Of a DNA stretch of 64,000 nt, positions 25,836 to 35,409 are shown piece by piece. A model generated the notes under the pieces. The model ran no database searches and had not been told where the DNA came from. It saw nothing but the letters and a program-made list of their open reading frames with translations. Source of the DNA: Roseicella frigidaeris (GTDB lineage Bacteria > Pseudomonadota > Alphaproteobacteria > Acetobacterales > Acetobacteraceae); contig NZ_QLIX01000008.1 of NCBI RefSeq assembly GCF_003258945.1, forward strand, positions 123,086 through 187,085. Direction: 5' to 3'. Each line of letters opens with the position of its first letter. Position 1 is the first letter of the stretch. Both the position numbers and the translations under genes were made by a program.

Positions 25836-26471
25836 ATGACGCAGGCGGCGGAGCTGATCGCGGCGGCGCGGCTGCTGGACGCGATGGGCTTCATGCCCTC
25901 GAAATCCGGCAACCTCTCGATCCGCGTCGCGGGCGGCTTCCTCATCACCCCCGCCGGCCTGCCCTATGCCGGGATCGCCGAGGCGGATCTGGTGACGCTC
26001 GACACGGCGGGCCGGGTGCTGGCGGGGCATCGCCCGCCCTCCTCGGAATGGCGGCTGCACGCCGCGATCTATGCGGCGCGGCCCGAGGCCGGGGCGGTGG
26101 TGCACACCCACAGCCCCATGGCCACGGCGCTCTCCTGCGCCCGGCTGGGCCTTCCCGCCTTCCACTACATGATCGCCCTCGGGGGCGGCGCCGATATCCG
26201 CTGCTCGACCTATGCCACCTTCGGCACCGCCGCCCTGGCCGAGGCCTGCCTCGTCGCGCTCGCCGGCCGCAAGGCGGCGCTGCTGGCCAATCATGGCGTC
26301 GTCGCCCTCGGCGCCAGCCTGGCCGGGGCGCGGACCCTGGCGATCGAGGTGGAGAACCTGGCGCGGCAGTATCTCGCCCTGCGCGGCGCCGGCCTGGCCC
26401 CGGTGCTGCTGACCGAGGCCGAGCTGGCCGAGGTGCAGGCGCAATTCGGCGGCTATGGCCGTATCCTTTGA
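25836..26471 (+). CDS. Class II aldolase/adducin-family protein
   Basis: 211 residues, zinc-dependent aldolase type. Metal-binding His pairs are in VVHTHSPMA and in LLANHGVVALG; the catalytic acid lies in SSEWRLH. SGNLSIRV near residue 30 is the phosphate loop of fuculose-phosphate aldolase-like enzymes. Substrate unknown. Coupled to the cupin gene, two bases apart. Confidence 0.88.
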   Translation: MTQAAELIAAARLLDAMGFMPSKSGNLSIRVAGGFLITPAGLPYAGIAEADLVTLDTAGRVLAGHRPPSSEWRLHAAIYAARPEAGAVVHTHSPMATALSCARLGLPAFHYMIALGGGADIRCSTYATFGTAALAEACLVALAGRKAALLANHGVVALGASLAGARTLAIEVENLARQYLALRGAGLAPVLLTEAELAEVQAQFGGYGRIL

Positions 26472-26542
26472 ACCTGCACTGGAACGAGCCGCCCGCCATC
26501 CTGACCGTGGCGTGCGCCCGGCGCCGCTGCTAGCCTCGCGGC

Positions 26543-28249
26543 ATGCAGTTTCCCGCCCTGCCGTCGCGGCTCGCCCTTCTGACCGCCGTGCTTCTCTCGG
26601 CGAGCGCCGCTGCCGCGCCCAGCGAGCGGGGCGCCCGCGGCGGCCCCGGCGCCCCGGCGGCGGCCGGGGCCTTCGGCGCCTATCTCGCCGGCCGCTTCGC
26701 CGCCGCCGAGACCGACACCGCCGCGGCGGCGACCAACATGCTGGCGGCGCTGCGGGCCGATCCGGACCAGCCGGAGGTGCTGAACCGCGCCTTCCTCGCC
26801 ACCCTGCTGGACGGCCGGCCGGAGGCGCCGCGCCTGGCCCGGCGGCTGGCCGACAACCCGGCGGCGAACCTGCTGCTGGCCGGCACCGACGTGCAGGCCG
26901 GCCGCTGGGACAAGGCCGAGCAGCGGCTGCGGAGCATGGGCCGCACCGGCCCGGTGCAGATGCTGCAGCCCGTGCTCACCGCCTGGGTGCAGTTCGGGCG
27001 CGGCCAGCCGGAGCAGGCGATCGCCACCTTGCGGCCGTTGGTCGAGCAGAACCGGGTGCGGGCGCTGAACGGGCTGCATGCGGCGCTGATCGCCGACCTG
27101 GCCAACCGCCCGCGTGAGGCGGAGCGCTTCGCCCGCCTGGCGCTCGCCGACCAGCCACAGCCCTCCTGGCGCCTCGCGGTGCTGGTGGCCGGCGTGCTCG
27201 CTCGCGCCGGCAAGCCGCAGGAGGGCGAGCGGCTGCTCGACCAGATGGCGCGGAGCGGCGACGACGCAGCGCTGGCGGTGACCGACCAGGCCCGGCGCAG
27301 CCTGCTGGCGCAGCGCAGCGTCGCCTCGCCGGCCGATGGCTGGGCGGAGGCCTATACCGCGCTCGCCTCGGCGCTGCGGGCGCAGGGATCGGGGGATTTC
27401 GCCCTGGTCCTGGCGCAGCTCGCCAGCCGGCTGCGGCCCGGCTTCGCCCCGGCGCTTGCCCTGACCGCCGACACGCTGGCCGATCAGGGCCACACCGCCG
27501 AGGCGCTGGCGATGCTGGGCCGCATCCCGGCCGAGGATCCGCTGACGCCGGTGATCGATCTCCGCCGCGCCATGCTGCTCGACAAGCTCGACCGCACGGA
27601 GGAGGCGGTGACCTTGCTGGGCCGGCTCACCGAGGCCTATCCGACCCTGCCGCAGGCGCCGGCGCGGCTCGGCGACCTGCTGCGCCGGCGGAGCCGCTTC
27701 GCCGAGGCGGCAAAGGCCTATGACCTCGCCGTCTCCCGCACCGGCGAGATCACCGCCGAGGACTGGCCGCTGCTCTATTCCCGCGGCATCGCGCTCGAGC
27801 GGTCCGGCGACTGGCCGCGGGCCGAGGCCGACCTGCTGCGGGCGCTCGAGATGGCGCCCGAGCAGCCCTACATCCTCAACTACCTCGGCTACACCTGGGC
27901 CGAGCAGGGCAAGAACCTCGACCGCGCCAAGGCGATGCTGCTGCGGGCGACCGAGCTCCGGCCGCAGGATGGCAACATCGCCGACAGCCTGGGCTGGGTG
28001 CTGTACCGGCTGGGCGACCTGCCGGAGGCGGTGACCTGGCTGGAGAAGGCGTCCGAGCTGGAATCCCGCAACAGCGTGGTCAACGACCATCTCGGCGATG
28101 CCTATTGGGCGAGCGGCCGGCAGCGCGAGGCCCGCTTCCAGTGGCAGCGCGCCCTCACCATGGAGCCCGAGGCGGACGAGGTGGGGAAGATCGAGGCCAA
28201 GCTGCGCGACGGCCTGGCCGGGGACCCCGCCAGCACCGCGCAGCGGTGA
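26543..28249 (+). CDS. TPR-repeat protein, exported
   Basis: 568 residues with a signal peptide ([26 protein letters not shown]) followed by tandem tetratricopeptide repeats throughout, best seen in [39 protein letters not shown] and [19 protein letters not shown]. Likely a periplasmic or outer-membrane scaffold. Its TGA overlaps the ATG of ispE by one base (TGATG). No enzymatic domain. Confidence 0.88.
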   Translation: MQFPALPSRLALLTAVLLSASAAAAPSERGARGGPGAPAAAGAFGAYLAGRFAAAETDTAAAATNMLAALRADPDQPEVLNRAFLATLLDGRPEAPRLARRLADNPAANLLLAGTDVQAGRWDKAEQRLRSMGRTGPVQMLQPVLTAWVQFGRGQPEQAIATLRPLVEQNRVRALNGLHAALIADLANRPREAERFARLALADQPQPSWRLAVLVAGVLARAGKPQEGERLLDQMARSGDDAALAVTDQARRSLLAQRSVASPADGWAEAYTALASALRAQGSGDFALVLAQLASRLRPGFAPALALTADTLADQGHTAEALAMLGRIPAEDPLTPVIDLRRAMLLDKLDRTEEAVTLLGRLTEAYPTLPQAPARLGDLLRRRSRFAEAAKAYDLAVSRTGEITAEDWPLLYSRGIALERSGDWPRAEADLLRALEMAPEQPYILNYLGYTWAEQGKNLDRAKAMLLRATELRPQDGNIADSLGWVLYRLGDLPEAVTWLEKASELESRNSVVNDHLGDAYWASGRQREARFQWQRALTMEPEADEVGKIEAKLRDGLAGDPASTAQR

Positions 28250-29103
28250 TGCTCGCCGAATTCGCGCCCGCCAAGGTCAATCTCTACCTGCACGTCACCG
28301 GCCGTCGGGCGGATGGCTACCACCTGCTGGACAGCCTGGCGGTCTTCGGGCCGGCGGGTGACGTCCTGGCCCTCGCGCCGGCGGCGTCCCTCACCCTGGC
28401 CCTGGAGGGGCCCTTCGGCGGGGCGCTGGCGGCGGAGCCGGACAACCTCGTCCTGCGGGCGGCGCGGGCCCTGGCGGCGGCGGCCGGCCGGCCGGCGGCG
28501 GCGGGGCTGACCCTGACCAAGCATCTGCCCGTCGCCTCCGGCATCGGGGGCGGCTCGGCCGATGCGGCGGCGGCGCTGCGCGGGCTGCACCGGCTCTGGG
28601 ACCTCGGCCTGGATGCGGCGGCCCTGGCCGGCATCGCCGCCTCCCTCGGGGCCGACATCCCGGTCTGCCTCGGTCGCCGGCCGATGCGCATGGGGGGCAT
28701 CGGCGAGGTGCTGACGCCCGCCCCGATCCTGCCCGCCTGCGGGCTGCTGCTGGCCAATCCCGGCCTCGCGCTGGCGACCCCGGCGGTGTTCCGGGCGCGG
28801 CAGGGCGGGTTCAGCCCGCCGGCCGCCTTGCCGACCCGCTGGCCCGACGGCCCGGCCATGGCGCGCGACCTGGCGGCGCTGCGCAACGACCTGGAGGCGC
28901 CGGCGATCGCGCTCTGCCCGCCGATCGGCACCGTGCTGGCGGCGTTGCGCAGCCTGCCGGGCTGCCTGCTGGCCCGCATGAGCGGCTCCGGCGCCACCTG
29001 CTTCGGCCTCTTTGCCGATGCCGCCGCGGCCCGCGCGGCGGCGACGCGCCTGCCGGCGGGCTGGTGGCGTGAGGCGGGGGGGCTTTACGGCGAGGCCGGC
29101 TGA
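28249..29103 (+). CDS. ispE: 4-diphosphocytidyl-2-C-methyl-D-erythritol kinase
   Basis: GHMP kinase of the MEP isoprenoid pathway. In 284 residues: [21 protein letters not shown] at the start (Lys and Asp region), the ATP loop [19 protein letters not shown], and [12 protein letters not shown] near the C-terminus. The ATG at 28249 overlaps the TPR stop, so it is translated in coupling with that gene. Typical length. Confidence 0.95.
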   Translation: MLAEFAPAKVNLYLHVTGRRADGYHLLDSLAVFGPAGDVLALAPAASLTLALEGPFGGALAAEPDNLVLRAARALAAAAGRPAAAGLTLTKHLPVASGIGGGSADAAAALRGLHRLWDLGLDAAALAGIAASLGADIPVCLGRRPMRMGGIGEVLTPAPILPACGLLLANPGLALATPAVFRARQGGFSPPAALPTRWPDGPAMARDLAALRNDLEAPAIALCPPIGTVLAALRSLPGCLLARMSGSGATCFGLFADAAAARAAATRLPAGWWREAGGLYGEAG

Positions 29104-29128
29104 CGCCTATTCAGCGCCCAGGCGACGG

Positions 29129-29203
29129 TGGGGCGTAGCCAAGCGGTAAGGCAGCGGTTTTTGGTACCGCCATTCCCAGGTTCGAATCCTGGCGCCCCAG
29201 CCA
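29129..29203 (+). tRNA. tRNA-Gln(UUG)
   Basis: 75 nt including an encoded CCA. Acceptor TGGGGCG/CGCCCCA with discriminator G, anticodon TTG in loop TTTTGGT, T-arm CCAGG TTCGAAT CCTGG. It starts 25 bases after ispE on the same strand. Confidence 0.96.
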
Positions 29204-29411
29204 GCCGGCCTGCCGGACGCGGACGGTTCCGGTTCTTGCGCGGGCGGCCCGCGAGAGGCCCGGCTTTCCGGCAGCCCATCGTCCTCATGCCAACGACATG
29301 ACCGCGTCGTGCATGCCGAGCGCCCGGATGGGCGCCGCCTGTCGGCGCGACACGGCGCAGGCCCTGGCAAACCGGAGGGTTGCGCCCGGCGCCAAGGGGA
29401 CGGCCAGTGGG

Positions 29412-29439
29412 GGCCGTTGCTGGGTCGCCAGCAACGGCC
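29412..29439 (-). terminator. Hairpin after the kelch gene
   Basis: A perfect 12-bp stem GGCCGTTGCTGG / CCAGCAACGGCC with a GTCG loop, eight bases beyond the kelch stop. No T-run follows on the minus strand. Confidence 0.45.
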
Positions 29440-29446
29440 GTTCGTA

Positions 29447-30574
29447 TCAGGCCAGCGTGAACGCCTCGTGCACCGCCGACTGCACCGCGCCGCCCGTCAC
29501 CGCGCCGCCGCCGGCCACGTAGATCGCGTCGCCCAGCGTCGCGGCGCCCACGGCGTGGCGCGGCGTCAGCATGGGCGCGTGGGACTGCCAGGCATCGGCG
29601 GCCGGATCGTAGCTCTCCATCTGGCCGAACACCCGGGCCTGGGTGATGCGCCCGTCCGCGACGACCCCGGCCTCGCCGCCTATGGCGAAGAAGCGGCCGC
29701 GATAGAGCACCAGCCCATGGCCGGACCGCGGCGTGGGCAGCGGCGCGCGCAGCTCCCAGGTGTCGCGGGCCGCGACGTAAACATGGTGCAGATCCGTGTT
29801 GTACTCGAAGGTGTTGAAGCGGCCACCGATGACGTGGATGCCGCCCGCATGCGCCACGCAACCCACATGGTCGCGCGCGCCGGGCAGCGCCTTCAGCCTC
29901 GCCCAGCGGTCGGCCTGGGGGTCGTAGACCTCGTGCCACCCGACGCTGGCGCGCTCCAGGCTCGGCTCGGAGGCGCCGCCGATCAGGTGGATCCTCCCGC
30001 CCAGCGCCACCGCCGCCGCCGCGCCGCGCGGGCGCGGCAGCGGCGCGATCGGCACCCAGCGGTCGCTGGCCACCTCATAGGCATAGGCGTTGTGGTCGGG
30101 GTTGCGGTTCTGCTCGATGAAGCCGCCGAGCGCATAGACCCGCCCGGCATCGGCGCAGACCGCGACATGGTTGGCGCCGCGCGGCAGCGGCGCCGCGACC
30201 AGCCACCGGTCCGCCGCGGGGTCGTAGACATGGTGATAGGCGCGGTCCACGCGCCCCTCGCCATAGCCGCCGACGATGTGCATGCGCCCTTCCCAGGCCG
30301 TCGCCCAGGCCATCTCGGAGCGCGGCAAGGGCAGGGCGGCGCGCGGGCTCCATCGCCCCGGCGGGCCGGGCGGCGCCGGGCTGTCGGTGACGCGCTGCGC
30401 CTCCTGGTCCGGCATCAGGTGGCCCATCATGCCGCCGCCCTGCAGGCGGGCATAGGGTTCGGGCGAGGAGGGGGCCGGCTGCAGCCCGCCATGCCCGGCA
30501 TGCTGCGAACGCGCCGGGCCGGCCTGGAGCGCCGCGGCGCCCGCGCCCAGCGCCAGGAAGCGACGTCGATCCAT
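29447..30574 (-). CDS. Tat-exported kelch-repeat protein
   Basis: 375 residues. The start MDRRRFLALGAGAAALQAG has the twin-arginine pattern, so folded export to the periplasm is likely. Six kelch blades follow, each with a Gly-Gly pair, such as MHIVGGYGEG, VYALGGF, IHLIGGASEP, IHVIGGRF, FFAIGGEAG and IYVAGGGAV, forming a beta-propeller. The ATG at 30574 has GGAGGAA upstream. No catalytic residues of galactose oxidase type are recognisable. Function unknown. Confidence 0.88.
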   Translation of the reverse strand: MDRRRFLALGAGAAALQAGPARSQHAGHGGLQPAPSSPEPYARLQGGGMMGHLMPDQEAQRVTDSPAPPGPPGRWSPRAALPLPRSEMAWATAWEGRMHIVGGYGEGRVDRAYHHVYDPAADRWLVAAPLPRGANHVAVCADAGRVYALGGFIEQNRNPDHNAYAYEVASDRWVPIAPLPRPRGAAAAVALGGRIHLIGGASEPSLERASVGWHEVYDPQADRWARLKALPGARDHVGCVAHAGGIHVIGGRFNTFEYNTDLHHVYVAARDTWELRAPLPTPRSGHGLVLYRGRFFAIGGEAGVVADGRITQARVFGQMESYDPAADAWQSHAPMLTPRHAVGAATLGDAIYVAGGGAVTGGAVQSAVHEAFTLA

Positions 30575-30976
30575 TCCGTGTTCCTCCCTCACCATCAGGA
30601 AGGACGAGGCTAGAGCGTGATCGCCCAAGGTGGAATCGCCGAGGGCGCGGCGCACGCGACCAAACGCGGCGCTGGACCATGGCCGCGGACCTGTGCGAGC
30701 GGGCGCCACCCGACCCTGTCCGCCGCCGGGCCGTCGGTTCGAAACGCCCTCGCGCCAAGCCGGCCCGGCATCGTTCGTCGCTTGCTCCGCGGCATGGACC
30801 CTGGCGCTGCACGAGGCAGCGGGAGCGCAAGCCAGCCCCATGCTCCACCCATTCCCCGCTGGTGGCGATGCGGGCCAACTTTCTCGCCGCCTTCGCCGAA
30901 CTCCTCCGACGGGTCTGTTGTTCTCGCTGCTTGCAGCGGCGATCGCACCGGTGGCTGCTGGCGGAGGAAGCGAACG
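30575..30976. other. Divergent intergenic region with family A repeat
   Basis: 402 bases between the kelch gene and the DUF892 gene. It contains a diverged family A repeat (30613-30705). The ribosome site GGAGGAAG for the DUF892 gene is at its right end. No other gene seen. Confidence 0.5.
30613..30705. repeat. Dispersed repeat, family A, diverged copy
   Basis: GAGCGTGATCGCCCAAGGTG is retained, as is GCGCTGGACCATGG, but the right hairpin arm is degraded. Confidence 0.6.
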
Positions 30977-31477
30977 ATGTCCAATCCCGGCACCCTCAAG
31001 GACGTCTATGCGGACGAGATGAAGGACCTGTGGTCGGCCAACGACCAGATGGCGCGCGCCGTCGGGACAATGGCCGGCAAGGCGCACGATCCCAAGCTGA
31101 AGCAGACGCTCGAGACCTCCATCAAGGGCATCAACACGCACCGCGACGCGCTGAAGGCCCTGCTGCAGGAGGCTGGCGCGGAGGTGGCGAAGGAGCATTG
31201 CCAGGGAATGGAAGGCCTGGTGAGGGAGGCGTTGAAGCACACGGGCGACGATGCGCCGAAGACCGAGGAGCTGCTCGATGCGGAGATCATCTCGCAGTAC
31301 CAGCGCATGTCCCATTACGGGATCGCCGGCTTCGGCACCGCGACGGCCTATGCCGAAGCCCTCGGCATGAAGGATCACGTCGCCCGGCTGAAGGCCATCG
31401 TCGCCGATATCTACAAGGCCGACGAGTATGCCAGCGCGCTCGGCGAGAAGCTGGCGAAAGCCGCGGCGAAGGGGTGA
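30977..31477 (+). CDS. DUF892 ferritin-like protein
   Basis: 166 residues, nearly all helix, of the YciE/YciF type. Acidic and His residues in repeated helices (DEMKDLWSAND, HRDALKALLQEAG, DAEIISQYQRMSHYGIAGF, YKADEYASALGEKL) are arranged like a four-helix di-metal bundle. Members are stress-induced; the exact reaction is not known. ATG 30977 follows GGAGGAAG. Confidence 0.9.
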   Translation: MSNPGTLKDVYADEMKDLWSANDQMARAVGTMAGKAHDPKLKQTLETSIKGINTHRDALKALLQEAGAEVAKEHCQGMEGLVREALKHTGDDAPKTEELLDAEIISQYQRMSHYGIAGFGTATAYAEALGMKDHVARLKAIVADIYKADEYASALGEKLAKAAAKG

Positions 31478-31629
31478 TCCGCGCCCGGGCCTCGGGCCGT
31501 CGAGACCCTCGGCCCTGCGGCGGACGACGCCGCCCTGCCTCGCCCGGCGCAAGGGGGAGCAGTTGGACATGTGCAACCTCTCACTGGTCGCGCCGTTGAG
31601 GGTTCGGATTGAAGCGGGACGATACCTCG

Positions 31630-31866
31630 ATGATCTTACGTGCAGGCTGCGGCGTCGCGGCCCTCTTGTTCGTCGCTGGCTGCGACACCGGCTCGTCACG
31701 CCGCGGGGCGACCGCGGGCGAACCCATGGCGCCCTCGGCGATGTCTCCCACCGGTTCGGCGGGTGGAGCGGCCACGGGGGGCGGCGTCCCCACGCCCGTC
31801 ATGCCCGGTGGTGCCGGCGGCATCGGCAGCGGCAACCAGCCTGGGCGCGCCGGCACGTCCCGTTGA
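31630..31866 (+). CDS. Small lipoprotein
   Basis: 78 residues. A signal sequence with lipobox LFVAGC (Cys at about residue 18) is followed by a Gly/Ser/Ala/Pro-rich mature part with no domain. An in-frame TTG at 31609 could add seven residues but would weaken the signal peptide. Function unknown. Confidence 0.6.
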   Translation: MILRAGCGVAALLFVAGCDTGSSRRGATAGEPMAPSAMSPTGSAGGAATGGGVPTPVMPGGAGGIGSGNQPGRAGTSR

Positions 31867-31927
31867 CGCCGCGCCTGCCGCCGCCCGCGAACACCGGTTC
31901 ATGGGTAGCGCTCCAGGCTCCTGGTTC

Positions 31928-31990
31928 AGCGCCTCTTTCACCCGGTCAGGTGAGTCCACCTGATCGGGACCTTCTCCAGGTCGATCAGGA
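31928..31990. repeat. Dispersed repeat, family B, diverged
   Basis: TTCACCCGGTCAGGTGAGTCC and CACCTGATCGGGACC keep the family B hairpin; flanks are altered. It lies past the lipoprotein gene and before the Bug receptor on the other strand. Confidence 0.55.
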
Positions 31991-32107
31991 GCGCTGATCG
32001 TCGATGCGCCGTGCGGCGACCTCGGACGCCTGTCGAAGCCGGCGCCGACCCTTGTCCTGCCGCGGCCTTGCCGCGGCAGGCTATGACGGTTCCCGGGCGG
32101 GGCGTGC

Positions 32108-33145
32108 CTACTCGACCCGTGCCCCGGTTGCCCGGACCAGCGGCGCCAGGCGCGCCTCCTCCCGGGCTCGGATGTCGAGGAGTTGCTCGGGCGTGGTCCA
32201 CCAGGGCGTGGCGCCGAGATCCTGGTAGCTGCGCACCAGCTCGGCGCTCTCCAGGGCCCGCCGCGCATGGCCGGAGAGCCGCTCCACCATCGGCCGCGGC
32301 ATCCCGGCCGGTCCGCAGACGCAGGCCCAGGAGGTCATCTGGAAGCCCGGCACGACCTCCGCCATGCTGGGCAGGTCCGGCACCACCGGGTTCCGCTGCG
32401 GGCTGGTGACGGCCAGCGCGCGGATCTTGCCGTCGCGCACCGCCGGCAGGTAGCCCGGGATGTTGTCCATGATCAGATGCACCCGCCCGGCCATGAGGTC
32501 GAGCAGCGCCGGCGCGCCGCCGCGATAGGGCACGTGCAGGATGTCCACCCCGGCCAGCTGCTTCAGCAGCTCGCCCGAGAGATGCGGCGTCGTGCCCATG
32601 CCGGAGGAGCCATAGGCGTATCGGCCCGGGCTGGCCCTGAACAGGGCGATGAGCTCCGGCACGCTGCGCACCGGCAGGTCGTTGTTGACGACCACGATGT
32701 TCGGGAGCTGCCACAGGCCCGAGACGAAGGTGAAGTCGCGCACCGGATCGAAGGGCAGGCTGGCGTAGAGCGTCGGCGCGATCGCATGCGAGGCGATGCC
32801 GCCCATGCCGATCGTGTAGCCGTCCGGTCGGGACTTGGCGACCGCATCGACCCCGACATTGCCGCCGGAGCCGCTGCGGTTCTCGACCACGAAGGGCTGG
32901 CCCGCGATCTCGGTCATCCGGGCGCACCAGAGGCGGGACAGCGTGTCGGTGGCGCCTCCGGGCGGGAACGGGTTGATGTAGCGCACCGATTGGCTGGGCC
33001 AGTCCGTTCCCGTCTGGGCCTGGCTCGGCCCGGCGCGTCCGACCAGCGGCGCGGCGAGCAGGGTGCCGACCGCGCCGAGCGTGGTCCGGCGTGACGCGTG
33101 GCGCAGGCTGCGCCGCGATGGGTCCGGCGTCCCGGTTGCTGTCAT
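32108..33145 (-). CDS. Bug/TctC-family periplasmic receptor (2)
   Basis: 345 residues. N-terminal export signal (RRTTLGAVGTLLAAPLVGRA), then the family motifs YINPFPPGGATDTLSR, NRSGSGGNVGVDAV, PDGYTIGMGGIASHAI and VPYRGGAPAL. Binds an unknown carboxylate. No transporter genes nearby. Divergent from a GST gene. Confidence 0.92.
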   Translation of the reverse strand: MTATGTPDPSRRSLRHASRRTTLGAVGTLLAAPLVGRAGPSQAQTGTDWPSQSVRYINPFPPGGATDTLSRLWCARMTEIAGQPFVVENRSGSGGNVGVDAVAKSRPDGYTIGMGGIASHAIAPTLYASLPFDPVRDFTFVSGLWQLPNIVVVNNDLPVRSVPELIALFRASPGRYAYGSSGMGTTPHLSGELLKQLAGVDILHVPYRGGAPALLDLMAGRVHLIMDNIPGYLPAVRDGKIRALAVTSPQRNPVVPDLPSMAEVVPGFQMTSWACVCGPAGMPRPMVERLSGHARRALESAELVRSYQDLGATPWWTTPEQLLDIRAREEARLAPLVRATGARVE

Positions 33146-33353
33146 TGTCGTTCCTCCCTCCGGGTGGCCCCTTGCCAGCCACCCGTTCGCTGCCCCACTC
33201 TTCCATTCCGCGGCCGTTCAGGCTTGCCGGCGCCGAATGGATCGGGATGGTCTCGCACTTCCCGCGCGGACGCCACGCCGCGCGGGGCACGCATCCCGCG
33301 CGGCGGGCCCATGGACATTGCGGCATCCTTGGGGCCGAGGCGGGGAGGCGATC

Positions 33354-34013
33354 ATGATCGTGCTGCACCATTGTTCCGATGCGCGCTCCTTCCGTCCGCT
33401 CTGGACGCTGGAGGAGATGGGGCTGCCCTATGCGTTGCGGATGCTGCCCTTCCCGCCGCGCGCCGCGGCGCCGGACTATCTCGCCCTCAACCCGCTCGGC
33501 ACCATTCCCCTGCTCGAGGACGGCGAGGTGCGCATGACGGAATCGGCGGCGATCTGCCACTACCTCGTCAGCCGCCACGGCCCGTCATCCCTGGCTGTCG
33601 CACCGGAGGAGCCGGGCTATGCGGCCTTCCTGAACGGCCTGCATTTCGGCGAGGCCACGCTGACCTTTCCGCAGACCCTCGTGCTGCGCTACCGGCGTCT
33701 CGAGCCACCCGAACGCCGGCTGCCGCAGGTGGCGGAGGATTACGAACGCTGGTTCCTCTCCCGCCTGCGCAAGGGCCTCGGGCGGCTGGAGGGCGGCTTC
33801 TACGCCGCGGGCCGGTTCACCGCCGCCGATATCTCCATCGGCTATGCCCTGCTGCTCGCCACGAAGCTCGGCATGGCGGCGCAATTCACGCCGGAGGCGG
33901 CGGCGTACTGGGAGCGCCTCTCGAGGCGCCCCGGCTATCAGCGGGCACGGGACGCGCAGCAAGCCGCGCTCGTGGCCCAGGGCGTGCCGCCGACCGATCT
34001 GAAGGCGGGGTAG
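33354..34013 (+). CDS. Glutathione S-transferase family protein (3)
   Basis: 219 residues: thioredoxin-like N-domain (LHHCSDARSFRPLWTLEEMG), cis-Pro at GTIPLLED, ESAAICHYL, then helical C-domain with FTAADISIGYAL. The ATG at 33354 follows GGGGAGG. It is not especially close to the two tandem GSTs at 6.6-7.8 kb. A family B repeat follows the gene. Confidence 0.88.
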   Translation: MIVLHHCSDARSFRPLWTLEEMGLPYALRMLPFPPRAAAPDYLALNPLGTIPLLEDGEVRMTESAAICHYLVSRHGPSSLAVAPEEPGYAAFLNGLHFGEATLTFPQTLVLRYRRLEPPERRLPQVAEDYERWFLSRLRKGLGRLEGGFYAAGRFTAADISIGYALLLATKLGMAAQFTPEAAAYWERLSRRPGYQRARDAQQAALVAQGVPPTDLKAG

Positions 34014-34086
34014 GGCTTCCCCCCGGCTCGGGCCGCGACGGGGAGGGCCTCCGGAGCGTCCCTCACGCGGCCCAACACCGCGCTGG

Positions 34087-34148
34087 ACTATTGTTTTCAG
34101 AGCATCTTCACCCGATCAGGTGAGTCCCCCTGATCGGGATCTGCTCTA
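34087..34148. repeat. Dispersed repeat, family B, copy 1
   Basis: ATTGTTTTCAGAGCATCTTC is followed by the inverted repeat CCCGATCAGG/CCTGATCGGG and CTGCTCTA. To its left are remains of family A (CACCGCGCTGGAC), showing the modules join. It ends at the stop of the next gene. Confidence 0.75.
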
Positions 34149-35099
34149 CCGGTCGTCGTCCTTGCCGTCCGACCCGTGATCGAGGAAGGCCCGCAGCGCC
34201 GCGGCCGAAGCCTCGGGCGCCTCCTCCATCGGCACATGCCCGACGCCGGGGAGCACCACGGCACGGGCATCCGGCAGGGCGCGGAGGTAGTCCGCGGCAT
34301 GCGTGGCCGGGATGGCGCGGTCCAACGCGCCCCAGAGCAGGAGAACGGGCGCGCGGATGGTGGCGAGGATGGGCTCCGGCGGCGGCAGCACCGTCTGGGG
34401 CAGGCGCGCGAGGATGGCACGCCGCACCCCGGGGGCGAGCAGCATGTCGCGGTAACGCTCCAACAGCTGGTCCGTCAGCACGCCCGGCACCGCATAGGCG
34501 TTGGTCATGGTCTGGCGGAGCAGGAAGCGCGGCAGCGTGTAGGGCAGCACCCGCATCAGCATCGGAACCCGGGGCACCGTATCGTAGTCGCGGCCCGGGC
34601 TGGCGAAGCCATCCGGCGCCATGAGCACGAGTCTCGCCACGCGCCCTGGCTCCGCCGCCGCGAAGCGCCAGGCGATGCGTCCCCCCATGGAACTGCCGAC
34701 CACCACCGCCTGCGGCACGCCGAGCTGGTCGAGCAATGCCCGGAGCACCGCGATGGAGCGCTCGTCGGTGTAATCGCCCGATGCATCCGGGCCGGTGAGG
34801 CCGAAGCCCGGCAGATCGAGGCGGATGAGCCGGTACCGGTCCTCGAGCAAGGGGGCCCAGGCCTCCCAGGTGTGCAGGCTGGAGCCGAAGCCGTGGATGA
34901 GGAGGAGCACCGGCGCCTCGCGCGGGCCGGTGTCGCGCACATGCAGCCGCAGCCCGAGCACGTCCATGAAACGCGAGGGCGGCGGCGCCCAGCGTGCCTC
35001 GAGCGCGGCACGCGGCTTGTCCGGGTCGTAGAGGTACCAGCCGGCGCCGGCCAGGGCGGCCAGCAGGGCGGCCAGCAGGGCGAGCAGCACAGCCTTCAT
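34146..35099 (-). CDS. Membrane-anchored alpha/beta hydrolase
   Basis: 317 residues. An N-terminal hydrophobic segment (LLALLAALLAALAGAGWYLY) anchors it or directs export. The hydrolase domain has the oxyanion motif LIHGFGSSLHTW, nucleophile in VVGSSMGGRIAW, acid in LLLWGALDRAIP and His in GVGHVPMEEAPE. Substrate unknown. Its stop lies at the edge of a family B repeat. Confidence 0.88.
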   Translation of the reverse strand: MKAVLLALLAALLAALAGAGWYLYDPDKPRAALEARWAPPPSRFMDVLGLRLHVRDTGPREAPVLLLIHGFGSSLHTWEAWAPLLEDRYRLIRLDLPGFGLTGPDASGDYTDERSIAVLRALLDQLGVPQAVVVGSSMGGRIAWRFAAAEPGRVARLVLMAPDGFASPGRDYDTVPRVPMLMRVLPYTLPRFLLRQTMTNAYAVPGVLTDQLLERYRDMLLAPGVRRAILARLPQTVLPPPEPILATIRAPVLLLWGALDRAIPATHAADYLRALPDARAVVLPGVGHVPMEEAPEASAAALRAFLDHGSDGKDDDR

Positions 35100-35409
35100 G
35101 CGCACGCCTTCATGCGCACCGGGACGGCCCGCGCCGGACCGGCGGGCAGAGGGTGACGGGGCTGGCGGGTGCGTCGGACATGCTCCGTCTCCGGACAAGG
35201 GCCAGGGGCGCGCCGCGGCCTGCCTCAGGCGTGGATGGCCTCATTAAGCCGCCCGGCGGGGAGAGCGTCGAGAGGCCCGCCGATCCTGGCGCGACGCTGA
35301 CAGGCCGCCGGGGGCGGGATCGCCGCCTCCGGCGCCGATCGCCATGGCTTCCGGCCTGCCCGCGGACGCGCTCGGCCGGGATCCCCGGCGCTCGCTTGCG
35401 CCGGCCCGG
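35100..35409. other. Intergenic region
   Basis: 310 bases between two leftward genes. No gene or repeat family recognised; ATGCGCACGCCTTC recurs near 35100-35113 with the start of the upstream gene, a small local duplication. Confidence 0.3.
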
